From ATX-6F1 sp943369485 (GTDB taxonomy: Bacteria > Cyanobacteriota > Cyanobacteriia > PCC-6307 > Cyanobiaceae), in NCBI GenBank assembly GCA_943369485.1, contig CALRNH020000018.1, positions 1 through 49,327 of the forward strand: 49,327 bases of DNA. Reading direction: 5' to 3'. The position numbers and the translations under genes are program-made. Positions 7,271-14,964 of the stretch are shown here, piece after piece; the first letter of the stretch is position 1; every line of letters begins with the position of its first letter. A model generated the notes under the pieces. It saw only the letters and a program-made list of their open reading frames with translations. It was not told the DNA's origin and did no database searches.

Positions 7271-8466
7271 TGCTCTGTCCCCCCGATCCAGCGGAGGAAG
7301 GGCATCACGAAGCTCAGCAGCGGTCGCCGCTCCAGATCCACCCGGGCCAGGGCCGGGGTGCCGTTCTCCAGCTCCAGATCGGGGCCGGTCCCCCCGCTCC
7401 AGCGCAGGCCGCTGGGGGTTTGGGCCCTCTCCAGGTCAACGAGTACCAGCACCATCGGTGAGGTGACCTTCTCCCCCAGGGTGGCGAGGGGATCACCGCC
7501 TTCGCCGAAGGCCTCCTGACGGGTGCGGGACGCCAGGTTGATGGCCAGATCGGCGTCGCCCACCACGCGGGTGAGGGCCTCCACATTCAGGGAGATCGGC
7601 GACAGCGAGCGGATGTGGCCGGTCAGGGAGCCGTAGCGCTGATCGGTGCCGCCGTAGCGCGCCCGGGTCTGGAGCTGGGGCTCAACAAAAATCTCGGCCC
7701 CGGGACGGAGTCGTCCGGCATCGGCCTCCGTGAACAGGGCGATGGCCGTGTGGTGGTGCGACACAGGCTGCGGCGGGGAGCCCACGATGGCGATCCGTTG
7801 GCCCGGGAGCACCGCCTGGCCCGGGGCCACCAGTAGCGACAGCAGGGCACCATCGCGGGGAGAGAACACCTTCTGGCTGGTGCTCTGGGCCTGCAGTTCG
7901 GCGCGGCCCGCCTCCAGCTGGGCGATCTGGGCTTCCAGGGCGCGCATCTGGCTCTTGTTGCGCAGATACAGATCCTGGGCCCCCACCCAGAGGGGGCTGT
8001 AGCGAGGGATGACTTCGTCCTTGCGCAGGGACTCGAGGGCGGAGAGCTGCTGCCCCACGGGCCCATTCGTGGTGCGCAGGGTCGCGATCTGGCTGCGCAT
8101 CGCCGCCTGTTGCTGATCGATGGCCAGGTTCTGGCGGCGGATCGCATCGGGGTTGGCCGCCACCCAGCCGCCACCGGGGGCCGCCTGGTCGACCCGGTTG
8201 ATCGTGGCCAGCAGTTGTCCCTGTTGCAAAGGAGCGCCGATTGCAACGGCTAAGCGCTGGATCTGCCCAGCGGAGCGGGCGTAGACACCGCTGCGACTTT
8301 CCGGCTCCAGCAGCACGGCGCCGCCATGCACCTGCACCGGCACCCCGGGAGAGAGGGCCCAGGCCAGGGCTAAGGCGCTGACCGCCCCGATCGGCAGCAA
8401 TCGGGGCAGAAGCGGATCGGCCGCGTCCCGGGCGCTGGAGTCTGCAGGGATCGGGGCGTCAACCAT
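7267..8466 (-). CDS. HlyD/EmrA-type membrane fusion protein
   Basis: This is a periplasmic adaptor of about 399 residues. One N-terminal helix (LLPIGAVSALALAWALSPG) is followed by a first barrel/lipoyl half (GGAVLLEPESRSGVYARSAG), a coiled-coil hairpin rich in Gln/Glu/Arg (about residues 120-210), and the second lipoyl half (FSPRDGALLSLLVAPGQAVLPGQ). The start is ATG 8466; an upstream in-frame start would only add a divergent 12-residue leader. It is transcribed away from the TolC gene across a 77-base gap, and its stop overlaps the next gene (TTGA). It should bridge the FUSC pump and the TolC channel. Confidence 0.85.
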   Translation of the reverse strand: MVDAPIPADSSARDAADPLLPRLLPIGAVSALALAWALSPGVPVQVHGGAVLLEPESRSGVYARSAGQIQRLAVAIGAPLQQGQLLATINRVDQAAPGGGWVAANPDAIRRQNLAIDQQQAAMRSQIATLRTTNGPVGQQLSALESLRKDEVIPRYSPLWVGAQDLYLRNKSQMRALEAQIAQLEAGRAELQAQSTSQKVFSPRDGALLSLLVAPGQAVLPGQRIAIVGSPPQPVSHHHTAIALFTEADAGRLRPGAEIFVEPQLQTRARYGGTDQRYGSLTGHIRSLSPISLNVEALTRVVGDADLAINLASRTRQEAFGEGGDPLATLGEKVTSPMVLVLVDLERAQTPSGLRWSGGTGPDLELENGTPALARVDLERRPLLSFVMPFLRWIGGTEH

Positions 8467-8543
8467 GCACCACGAGCCCGGGAGCTCCGAGGAGGCCCGC
8501 ATAGGCTAAGCGGGCGTGCGCAGATGGCTCCTTGGCAGGCGTG

Positions 8544-10067
8544 ATGCGTCGAAGGTGGAGCGCTGCATTCCTGATCGCCTGGCCGCTCGCTGCCTCCTCA
8601 GCAGCCTGGGCCGGATCGGTCCCGGCCAAGCAGTCTTCAGCCGCGGAGTCCGGCAAGCCCCCCGCCGTGCTCAACCTGAGCCTCGAGCAGGCCCTGCGCC
8701 TGGGGCTGGAGCGCTCCCTGGCCCTGCGCAGCGCGGCCGTGGCGATCGAGCAGGGCAGGGCCCTGGTGTCGCTGGCCGGCAGCCCGTTTCTGCCCAGGCT
8801 CGATCTGGTGGGTCTGGGCACCTACGCCCAGGTGGGCACCGACATCAACTTCGTCAGCAACCTCTCCTTCCTCGGCGACCTCAACCTCAACCTGGGCAGC
8901 AAGGGCTACGCGGTGGTGCGCAACAGCTTCGGCAACCTCGGCCTGGCGCTGAGCTATCAGCTGATCGATTTCCGTCGCGGACCGCTGCGTGAGGCGGCGA
9001 AGGCAGGCTTCGCTGCATCTCAAGCTGGAGAGTTGGAGCAGCAACGGCTCAGTCGTTTCGCCATTACGGCGGCCTACCTCAACCTGCAGCTCGCCGATGC
9101 GCTGATTCCCGTGTGGCAGCGCTCCCTGGCCGTGTCCACCACCCTGCGGCGGGATGTGGCCGCCATCCGTGCCCGCGGCTTGGCCAGCCGGCTGGAGAGC
9201 TTCCAGGCCGAGGCGTTGGTCCAGAAGGATCGCCAGGGCCTGGTGGAGGCGGAAGCCCAGGATCAGATCACCCGCAGTGGCCTGGCGCGGTTGCTGGATC
9301 TGCCAGCGGATCAGCTCGTGGCCGCCAGCGATCCGTTGCGGCCCGGACCAGCCTGGGGGCTTGATCTGCCCAGCACGATTCGTCGATCCCTCATGGATCG
9401 CCCCAGCCTCACCGCGCTCGAGCTGCAACGCCAGGCTCAACTGGCCCAGGTGCGGCTGGCCCGCTCCGCCCTGCTGCCCTCGGTCGGCCTCGTGCTGGGG
9501 GGCGGCATCAACGCCAACCGCATCGACCAGGTCGTCACCACCACCACCACCACGTCGGGGATCAGCGGGGGCCCCAGCGTCAACCTGCCAAAGCAGACCC
9601 TGAACGCCAGCCAGTCGGGCACGTTCTACGACTGGGGGGCCCTGCTCGCCCTGCGTCAGCCCCTGTTCGATGGCGGCAGCTCCAGGGCCTCGGCGGACCT
9701 GGCGCAGCGACAGGTGGAACAGCAGCAGATCGCCATCGAAACGGCGCAGCAGACGATCACCCAGAGCGTCCAGACCTGGTGGTACACCCACCAGGCCGCC
9801 TCCCAGCAGATCACCGCCGCCGAAGCTGCCGCCGCCGCCGGAGATCAGGCGGTGCGGGATGCCCAACTCCGCTACCGCGCCGGCATCGGTCCGATTCTGG
9901 ATGTCCTGAGTACGCAGAGGGATCTGCAGCTGGCCCGCTCCTCGCTGGCGCTGGCCATCCATCGCTGGAACCTCAGCCGCGCCGGGCTTGAGATGGAGAC
10001 AGCCAGCGATGCTTCCGGCACGGACATGGGCCAGGTGTTCAGGGAACGCCCCGACCGGCTCAGGTAA
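8544..10067 (+). CDS. TolC family outer membrane efflux protein
   Basis: This is an outer-membrane channel of about 507 residues. A signal peptide (basic MRRRW, hydrophobic stretch, AWA cleavage site) precedes two repeats of the OEP helical hairpin: one begins near LNLSLEQALRLGLERSLALR and the other near LMDRPSLTALELQRQAQLAQ. Each repeat contains a beta-strand insertion rich in small and polar residues, including the Thr run VTTTTTTSG. The last helix contains RYRAGIGPILDVLSTQRDLQLA, typical of TolC proteins. ATG 8544 is preferred over TTG 8532 and GTG 8541. The divergent partner is the HlyD-FUSC operon, so it probably supplies that system's exit duct. Confidence 0.9.
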   Translation: MRRRWSAAFLIAWPLAASSAAWAGSVPAKQSSAAESGKPPAVLNLSLEQALRLGLERSLALRSAAVAIEQGRALVSLAGSPFLPRLDLVGLGTYAQVGTDINFVSNLSFLGDLNLNLGSKGYAVVRNSFGNLGLALSYQLIDFRRGPLREAAKAGFAASQAGELEQQRLSRFAITAAYLNLQLADALIPVWQRSLAVSTTLRRDVAAIRARGLASRLESFQAEALVQKDRQGLVEAEAQDQITRSGLARLLDLPADQLVAASDPLRPGPAWGLDLPSTIRRSLMDRPSLTALELQRQAQLAQVRLARSALLPSVGLVLGGGINANRIDQVVTTTTTTSGISGGPSVNLPKQTLNASQSGTFYDWGALLALRQPLFDGGSSRASADLAQRQVEQQQIAIETAQQTITQSVQTWWYTHQAASQQITAAEAAAAAGDQAVRDAQLRYRAGIGPILDVLSTQRDLQLARSSLALAIHRWNLSRAGLEMETASDASGTDMGQVFRERPDRLR

Positions 10068-10181
10068 CGGCTCAGAAGCCGCCGCCCCCATCTCTTCCAT
10101 CACCCCCAGCAGTAATCCGATGGGCTCGAGGGGCGGCCTTTCCGGCGGCCGGTAGGTTGGATCATCGGGCGCGGGGCTGCC

Positions 10182-10658
10182 ATGGGCGGCGAGACGAGCG
10201 AAGCCGGCCTGGAGGGCGCCCGGCTCGTGCCGGCCACCTGCCTGGGGCTGCACGTGCGTCGAGCCGCCCGCATCCTTACGCAGATCTATGACGCAGCCCT
10301 GCTACCGGCAGGGGTGGCAATGAACCAGTTCAGCCTGCTGGTGGCGATCCATCTGCTCGATTCCGCGCCGATCTCGCGCCTGGCCCACAGGCTCGACTGC
10401 GACCAGACCACCCTGAGCCGCAACCTCAGGCCCCTACTTCGCGAGGGCTGGATCGCGATCCAGCCGGGGCAGGACAGGCGAATCCGTCAGGTCTCGCTCA
10501 CACCCGCCGGTCGGGCGGTGCTGCAGGAGGCCCTGCCGCTGTGGGAACGGGCACAGGAGGAGGTGAAGCGGCACTACGGAGAAGGGTCGTGGGACAGCCT
10601 GCTGTCGCTGCTGGAGAGGACCAGGACCTTGAGAGAAGAAGAAGTAGGGCGGCCTTAA
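10182..10658 (+). CDS. MarR family transcriptional regulator
   Basis: This 158-residue winged-helix regulator starts at ATG 10182. The DNA-binding core runs from QFSLLVAIHLLD through ISRLAHRLDCDQTTLSRNLRPL to the wing QPGQDRRIRQVSLTPAGRAVL, with the DRR wing motif of the family. A Cys at residue 20, in PATCLGLHVRRAARILTQIYD, lies in the dimerisation helix; related MarR proteins use an N-terminal Cys for redox sensing, which is possible but unproven here. A perfect 12-bp palindrome lies just after its stop codon, in front of the next gene. It probably controls its own transcript and the NmrA-like gene. Confidence 0.9.
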   Translation: MGGETSEAGLEGARLVPATCLGLHVRRAARILTQIYDAALLPAGVAMNQFSLLVAIHLLDSAPISRLAHRLDCDQTTLSRNLRPLLREGWIAIQPGQDRRIRQVSLTPAGRAVLQEALPLWERAQEEVKRHYGEGSWDSLLSLLERTRTLREEEVGRP

Positions 10659-10660
10659 AC

Positions 10661-10672
10661 ATGCATATGCAT
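10661..10672. promoter_or_regulatory. 12-bp perfect palindrome, candidate MarR operator
   Basis: The sequence ATGCATATGCAT is its own reverse complement. It lies two bases after the marR stop codon and 25 bases before the ATG of the NmrA-like gene. MarR dimers bind short palindromes, so this is a reasonable operator candidate for the downstream gene. It is AT-rich in a GC-rich neighbourhood. No direct evidence of binding can be read from sequence. Confidence 0.45.
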
Positions 10673-10697
10673 ACGATTGTGGGAGCGAGAGCCTGTG

Positions 10698-11765
10698 ATG
10701 CCCGCGTCCGAGCGATCCCCCCGCATCCTCGTCACGGGCGCCACCGGCAAGACCGGTAGCGCCGTCGTCGCCCAGTTGGTGGAGAAGGGCTGGCCCGTGC
10801 GGGCGCTCGTGCGCCCGGGCAGCGCGGGGGGCCGTTCGCTCGAGCGCCTTGGCGCCGACATCGCGGTGGCCGATCTGTTCGACTTCGATCAGATGCTGGC
10901 CGCCCTGCGCGGCACCCAGCGCGCCTACTACTGCCCGCCGTTCCATCCCTTCCAGATCCAGGCGGCAGCCGTGTTCGCCGCCGCGGCCCGTGAGGCTGGA
11001 CTTGAAGCGATCGTGGGGCTCAGTCAGTGGACGGCCAGCAGCCACCACCTTTCCCTGGCCACACGGCAGCAGTGGCTGACCGAGCGGCTGCTGGGCTCGA
11101 TCCCGGGCATCACCTATGTGAATCTCAACCCCGGCTACTTCGCCGACAACTATCTCCGGCTGGTGGACTTCGCCTCCCTGCTGGGCATCTTTCCAATCCT
11201 GACGGGCAGCAGCCGCAACGCGCCACCCTCCAACGAGGACATCGCCCGGGTGGCCGTTGCCCTGCTGATGGACCCCGAACCCCACGCCGGCCGCAGCTAC
11301 CGGCCCACCGGGCCCGAACTGCTCTCCGCCGTCGACATCGCGCGCATCGTGCGCCGCGTGCTGGGCCATCCGGTGCTGGCGGTGAATCTTCCCCAGGGGC
11401 TGTTCTTCCGGGCGGCCCGCCTTCAGGGTGTCTCCGCCTACGAGCTCAGCAGCCTGCGTCACTACATCACCGACCACCGGCAGGGGGCCTTCGAGCAGGG
11501 GGCTCCGACGGACGTGGTGCAGCAACTCACGGGTCGGGCGCCGGAGGGAATGGAGGCGCTGGTGCGCCGCTATCTGGTGATGCCCTTCGCCCGTCCCACC
11601 CCCGTCAACCGCCTGCGGGCCCTGCTGCGGTTCCTGATCGTTCCCTTCGTCCCCACCTACGACCTGGACCGGTTCGACCGCGCTCCTTTCCCTCCACCCC
11701 CGGCTGGGGCCAGGCATGTGATGGGGTGCGATCGCTGGCGCCGGGAGCATCCACCGGGCTGTTGA
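10698..11765 (+). CDS. NmrA-like NAD(P)-binding oxidoreductase
   Basis: This 355-residue protein has an N-terminal Rossmann fold with the dinucleotide-binding motif VTGATGKTGSAV (glycines at about residues 14-20) and follows the NmrA/atypical short-chain dehydrogenase pattern: RALVRPGS after beta-2 and GLSQWTASSHH near the usual active-site strand. There is no clear Y-x3-K catalytic pair, so it may sense the NADP redox state or act as a quinone or isoflavone-type reductase. ATG 10698 is chosen because it sits just before the first beta strand. It follows a MarR gene and a palindrome, suggesting induction by a small molecule. The C-terminal 60 residues are basic and Pro-rich. Confidence 0.85.
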   Translation: MPASERSPRILVTGATGKTGSAVVAQLVEKGWPVRALVRPGSAGGRSLERLGADIAVADLFDFDQMLAALRGTQRAYYCPPFHPFQIQAAAVFAAAAREAGLEAIVGLSQWTASSHHLSLATRQQWLTERLLGSIPGITYVNLNPGYFADNYLRLVDFASLLGIFPILTGSSRNAPPSNEDIARVAVALLMDPEPHAGRSYRPTGPELLSAVDIARIVRRVLGHPVLAVNLPQGLFFRAARLQGVSAYELSSLRHYITDHRQGAFEQGAPTDVVQQLTGRAPEGMEALVRRYLVMPFARPTPVNRLRALLRFLIVPFVPTYDLDRFDRAPFPPPPAGARHVMGCDRWRREHPPGC

Positions 11766-11849
11766 TCCGTCCCTCACGCCTGAGGACCGTTGCTCCTTGA
11801 ACGTCCGCACCTCCCCATCCGATCCGGTTTCCCGACCACGCCCCATCCC

Positions 11850-13205
11850 ATGAGCAGCTTCGAGGATCACCCCACCGTCCGACGACTGCGCGAAAGGCAG
11901 GCCTCTCCGGATCAGCCCCCGCCCCCCGCTGGGCCGCATTGCCTCGATGCCGACGAGTTGCGCTCCCTTTGCCTCGCGCTGGGCGCCGACGACGTGGGCC
12001 TGGTGAGCATCGATCAGCCGGAACTGGACGGCGAGCGGGTACGCCTGCTACGGGCCTTTCCTCGCACCCGCAGCCTGATCAGCTTCGTCTGCCGCATGAA
12101 CCGCGACAACGTGCGCAACCCCGCCCGGTCGGTTGCCAACGTGGAGTTTCACCACACGGGAGAGGAGGTCAACGGGATCGCCCGCCGGATCGTGCGGGCA
12201 CTGGAGGATCGCGGCATCCGGGCGATGAATCCGGCGATGGGTTTTCCGATGGAGGCCCAGGACTACCTCGATCGCCCCTCGTGGGTGGTGTCCCACAAGC
12301 CGATTGCCGTGGCCGCCGGTCTGGGGCACATGGGCATCCACCGCAACGTGATCCATCCCCGCTTCGGCAACTTCATCCTGCTGGGCACGGTGCTGGTGGA
12401 GGCAGAGATCACCGCCGTTGACCGGCCCATTGACTACAACCCCTGTGTGGAATGCCGGCTCTGCGTGGTGGCCTGTCCGGTTGGGGCGATCGCCGCCGAT
12501 GGCTCCTTCAACTTCTCCGCTTGCTACACCCACAACTACCGGGAGTTCCTCGGCGGCTTCACCGACTGGGCGAAGACCCTCGCCGACAGCCGCTCGGCAA
12601 AGGACTACGAGCGCAAAGTAGGCGAGGCCGATTCGGCCACCCTGTGGCAGAGCCTCTCCTTCGGAGCGAACTACAAGGCGGCCTACTGCCTGGCAGCCTG
12701 TCCCGCCGGGGAGGAGGTGATGGCACCCTTCCTGAACGACCGCAAGGCCTTCGTGCGGGAGGTGGTTCAGCCCCTGCAGGAGAAGCGCGAAACGGTGTAT
12801 GTGGTGCCGGGCTCGGATGCCGAGGCCCATGTGGCGAAGCGCTTCCCCCACAAGACGGTGAAGAGGGTGCGCAACAGCCTCACGCCGGTCTCGATCGAGG
12901 GCTTCCGCTTCGGGCTCGCACTCGCCTTCCAGCCTGGGCAGGCCAGGAATGTCACCGCCACCTACCACTTCAGCTTCACCGGTGAGGAGAGCGCCCGCTT
13001 CACGGTCGTCCTCGCCGATCAGTCCTGCACGGTGCAGGAGGGTCTGGTGGGTCGCCCCGATCTGGTGGTGCAGGCCGATGGCGCCACCTGGATCGGCTTC
13101 CTACGCAAGGAACGCAACCTGTTCCTGGCCCTGCTCCGCAGACGTATTCGCCTGCGGGGTAATCCACTCCTGCTTCTGGCCTTCGCGCGCTGCTTTGCGG
13201 TCTGA
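11850..13205 (+). CDS. 4Fe-4S QueG/dehalogenase-like protein fused to SCP2-like domain
   Basis: This is a 451-residue protein with two parts. Residues about 30-290 resemble the iron-sulfur half of epoxyqueuosine reductase and reductive dehalogenases: AVAAGLGHMGIHRNVIHPRFGNFILLG leads into a ferredoxin cluster at C199, C202, C205 and C209. A second set (C225, C280, C284, the last in CLAACP) could bind another cluster. Residues about 345-449 look like an SCP2/sterol-carrier domain (a hydrophobic ligand-binding fold), with TYHFSFTGEES and LVGRPDLVVQADGATW. ATG 11850 is preferred; the upstream frame is Pro/Arg noise. It follows the NmrA-like gene by 84 bases on the same strand. Substrate unknown; a hydrophobic quinone or lipid is a guess. 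Confidence 0.8.
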   Translation: MSSFEDHPTVRRLRERQASPDQPPPPAGPHCLDADELRSLCLALGADDVGLVSIDQPELDGERVRLLRAFPRTRSLISFVCRMNRDNVRNPARSVANVEFHHTGEEVNGIARRIVRALEDRGIRAMNPAMGFPMEAQDYLDRPSWVVSHKPIAVAAGLGHMGIHRNVIHPRFGNFILLGTVLVEAEITAVDRPIDYNPCVECRLCVVACPVGAIAADGSFNFSACYTHNYREFLGGFTDWAKTLADSRSAKDYERKVGEADSATLWQSLSFGANYKAAYCLAACPAGEEVMAPFLNDRKAFVREVVQPLQEKRETVYVVPGSDAEAHVAKRFPHKTVKRVRNSLTPVSIEGFRFGLALAFQPGQARNVTATYHFSFTGEESARFTVVLADQSCTVQEGLVGRPDLVVQADGATWIGFLRKERNLFLALLRRRIRLRGNPLLLLAFARCFAV

Positions 13206-13342
13206 AGGCGGTGGGAACCCTGGTGAGGCCGACAGGCGGGCGATCTCCGGCCATGGGTGGTGGGGTGGAGTGGAGAGTGTGCGGGTGAACAGGGGACACG
13301 CCCCTTGGAACGGTTGCATCGGATCATCGGCCTCGAGCCTGG

Positions 13343-14263
13343 TCAGGGGCCTGTGGCCAGGGCGGTCGCACCAGACGGAAGTTGGAGGGCAAGGGGCTGC
13401 TCCTGGAACGGCCAGACCCGTGGCAACACCGGCGCCGCAAAGCCCCGTTCGGCGCGGATCAACGTCCAGATCCGGGTGAACCAGAAGCGGGCCGCCTGGG
13501 TGGAGTTGCCCCGGTAGCGGGCCACCAGCCCCCGCTCCAGCCTCCCGCAGGCCATCTCCCCTTCCAACCCCCGTCGCTCCCCGCGGCAGGCCTCCAGCAA
13601 GGCCTCGCCCACCGGCTCGGGCGCGGCCCAGACCAGGCTGGCGAACACCGGCTGGCCCCCCAGGCCGTGGGGACTGTTCAGCGTCTCCCCCCCCAGCTCC
13701 AGCCGGTCCACCAGCTCCCAGCGCCCCTGCCGCCGTATCTCCAGCTGGGAACGCCAGCGGCCGGCGCCGAGGCTTTCGCCGTCAGCGCTGCGGCCCAGCC
13801 GCACCACCTCCGCCCCCAGCCAGCTGGCTCCCGTCGCCAGCTCCACCCGGCAGATCTGCTCGAACAGGGCCCCTTCGAACAGCACCAGTTCCTGGGGCAG
13901 CCATTCCAGATCGGCGTTCTCGGCCAGCTCGAACGCCAGCCCCTGCCGCACCCAGCTGCCCTCCGGGGCCAGCCGCGAGCGGCCGACGGAGCCGTAGACC
14001 TTCTGGGCGGCCACGCTGGTGAGCAACGCCCGGCTGCCCGGCCCCAGGTCCGCCTCGATGCACAGTTGATCGCCCCCCACCAGGCCGCCGGCGGTGTGGA
14101 GCAGGGGCAGTTCACAGCGGCCATCGGCGCTTGCAAAGGCCCGCTGAATTTTCAGAGGGGCCGTGGTGCCGCCTTGATGTCGGGTGGGTCCGTCCGTCTC
14201 AAGGGAGCGCTCGAAGCGCAGACGGGCTTCGGCCCGCCAGGGGGTTGATGCAGGGGGAGGCAT
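13343..14263 (-). CDS. ureD: Urease accessory protein UreD
   Basis: UreD is the scaffold that binds apo-urease with UreF and UreG during nickel insertion. The 306-residue protein has the family landmarks: ARLRFERS near the start, LHTAGGLVGGDQL, TSVAAQKVYGS, WLPQELVLFEGA, and GNSTQAARFWFTRIW towards the end. ATG 14263 is used; TTG 14284 would add seven residues. A small hairpin (CCCCC-AACA-GGGGG, 14278-14291) and a perfect NtcA box lie upstream, shared with the divergent ureE. The usual downstream partners ureABC are absent: the next gene in that direction is on the opposite strand. Confidence 0.93.
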   Translation of the reverse strand: MPPPASTPWRAEARLRFERSLETDGPTRHQGGTTAPLKIQRAFASADGRCELPLLHTAGGLVGGDQLCIEADLGPGSRALLTSVAAQKVYGSVGRSRLAPEGSWVRQGLAFELAENADLEWLPQELVLFEGALFEQICRVELATGASWLGAEVVRLGRSADGESLGAGRWRSQLEIRRQGRWELVDRLELGGETLNSPHGLGGQPVFASLVWAAPEPVGEALLEACRGERRGLEGEMACGRLERGLVARYRGNSTQAARFWFTRIWTLIRAERGFAAPVLPRVWPFQEQPLALQLPSGATALATGP

Positions 14264-14298
14264 GGGAGTGAGGCTGACCCCCAACAGGGGGAGATCCG

Positions 14299-14312
14299 GT
14301 AGCGATGCCTAC
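14299..14312. promoter_or_regulatory. NtcA box (GTA-N8-TAC) between ureD and ureE
   Basis: The sequence GTAGCGATGCCTAC matches the NtcA consensus GTA-N8-TAC exactly. NtcA is the CRP-family nitrogen regulator of cyanobacteria. The box sits 36 bases before the ureD ATG and 56 bases before the ureE ATG, so it could act on either. I do not see a clear TA-N3-T box at the usual 22-base distance on either side, so which gene it activates is open. Confidence 0.7.
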
Positions 14313-14367
14313 ACGAATCCTGCCCAGCCCTTGGTCAGGCTGGGTTTCGTTTCGAGCCGATGCCGCC

Positions 14368-14964
14368 ATGCCCCAACCCACCGGCCCCGGCACCCCTGAG
14401 TCCCACTCCGGGCCCCTGGTGCTGGTGGAGCTGCGCCGCCACGACGAACCGGCGGGGTCGGAACCCTGGCTGCGCCTGCCCATGAGCGCCGACCAGCGCA
14501 CCAGCCTGCGGGGACACCGGCGCAGCCGTTGCGGCCGTGATCTGCTGCTGCAATTGCCCCGGGGGGCGGCCCTGGAGCCGGGTGATCGGTTGCTGCCCGA
14601 GGCGGGCGGTCCTTCGGTGATGGTGGAAGCGGCCCTTGAGCCGCTGCTGCTGGTGCGCTCGGCCGATCCCCTCGCCCTGCTCCAGGCGGCCTATCACCTC
14701 GGCAACCGCCATGTGCCCCTGGAGCTCCATGCCGGCGAGCTGCGCCTGGGGCTCGACACCGTGCTCGAGGATCTGCTGCTGCAGCGGGGGCTGACGGTGG
14801 AGCGGGTCGAGGGGCCCTTCCTGCCCGAGGCGGGGGCCTACGCCACCGGCAGCCATGGCCATGGGCACAACCACAGCCCTGCCAACAGCCACGCTCACGA
14901 TCACGGGCACGGGCACGGGCACGATCACCTGCCCCTGGTGCCCCCGCCGCTGGTGCGGCCATGA
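14368..14964 (+). CDS. ureE: Urease accessory protein UreE (nickel metallochaperone)
   Basis: UreE delivers Ni(II) to the urease maturation complex. This 198-residue form has the N-terminal UreE domain (RLPMSADQRTSLRGHRRSRCGRDLLLQLPRG), the C-terminal metal-binding domain with AYHLGNRHVPLELH (the conserved His at the dimer interface) and LRLGLDTVLEDLLLQRGL. A His-rich tail starts at about residue 163 with SHGHGHNHS and continues with HAHDHGHGHGHDH. Such tails bind extra nickel. ATG 14368 is preferred because an earlier in-frame ATG (14305) lies inside the NtcA box. Its stop overlaps ureF by ATGA. Confidence 0.93.
   Translation: MPQPTGPGTPESHSGPLVLVELRRHDEPAGSEPWLRLPMSADQRTSLRGHRRSRCGRDLLLQLPRGAALEPGDRLLPEAGGPSVMVEAALEPLLLVRSADPLALLQAAYHLGNRHVPLELHAGELRLGLDTVLEDLLLQRGLTVERVEGPFLPEAGAYATGSHGHGHNHSPANSHAHDHGHGHGHDHLPLVPPPLVRP

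Noticed and set aside
8637..10253. Long minus-strand open frame (538 codons) across the TolC gene
   Set aside because: It is the shadow of a high-GC gene: Gln/Gly/Ala/His-rich with no family pattern. The plus-strand TolC frame has signal peptide and family motifs.
10434..11939. Long minus-strand open frame (501 codons) opposite the NmrA-like gene
   Set aside because: Composition is that of antisense noise and it spans two well-supported plus-strand genes and the palindrome.
14305..14367. Longer UreE starting at ATG 14305
   Set aside because: The extension would translate through the NtcA box and does not resemble UreE; ATG 14368 fits better.
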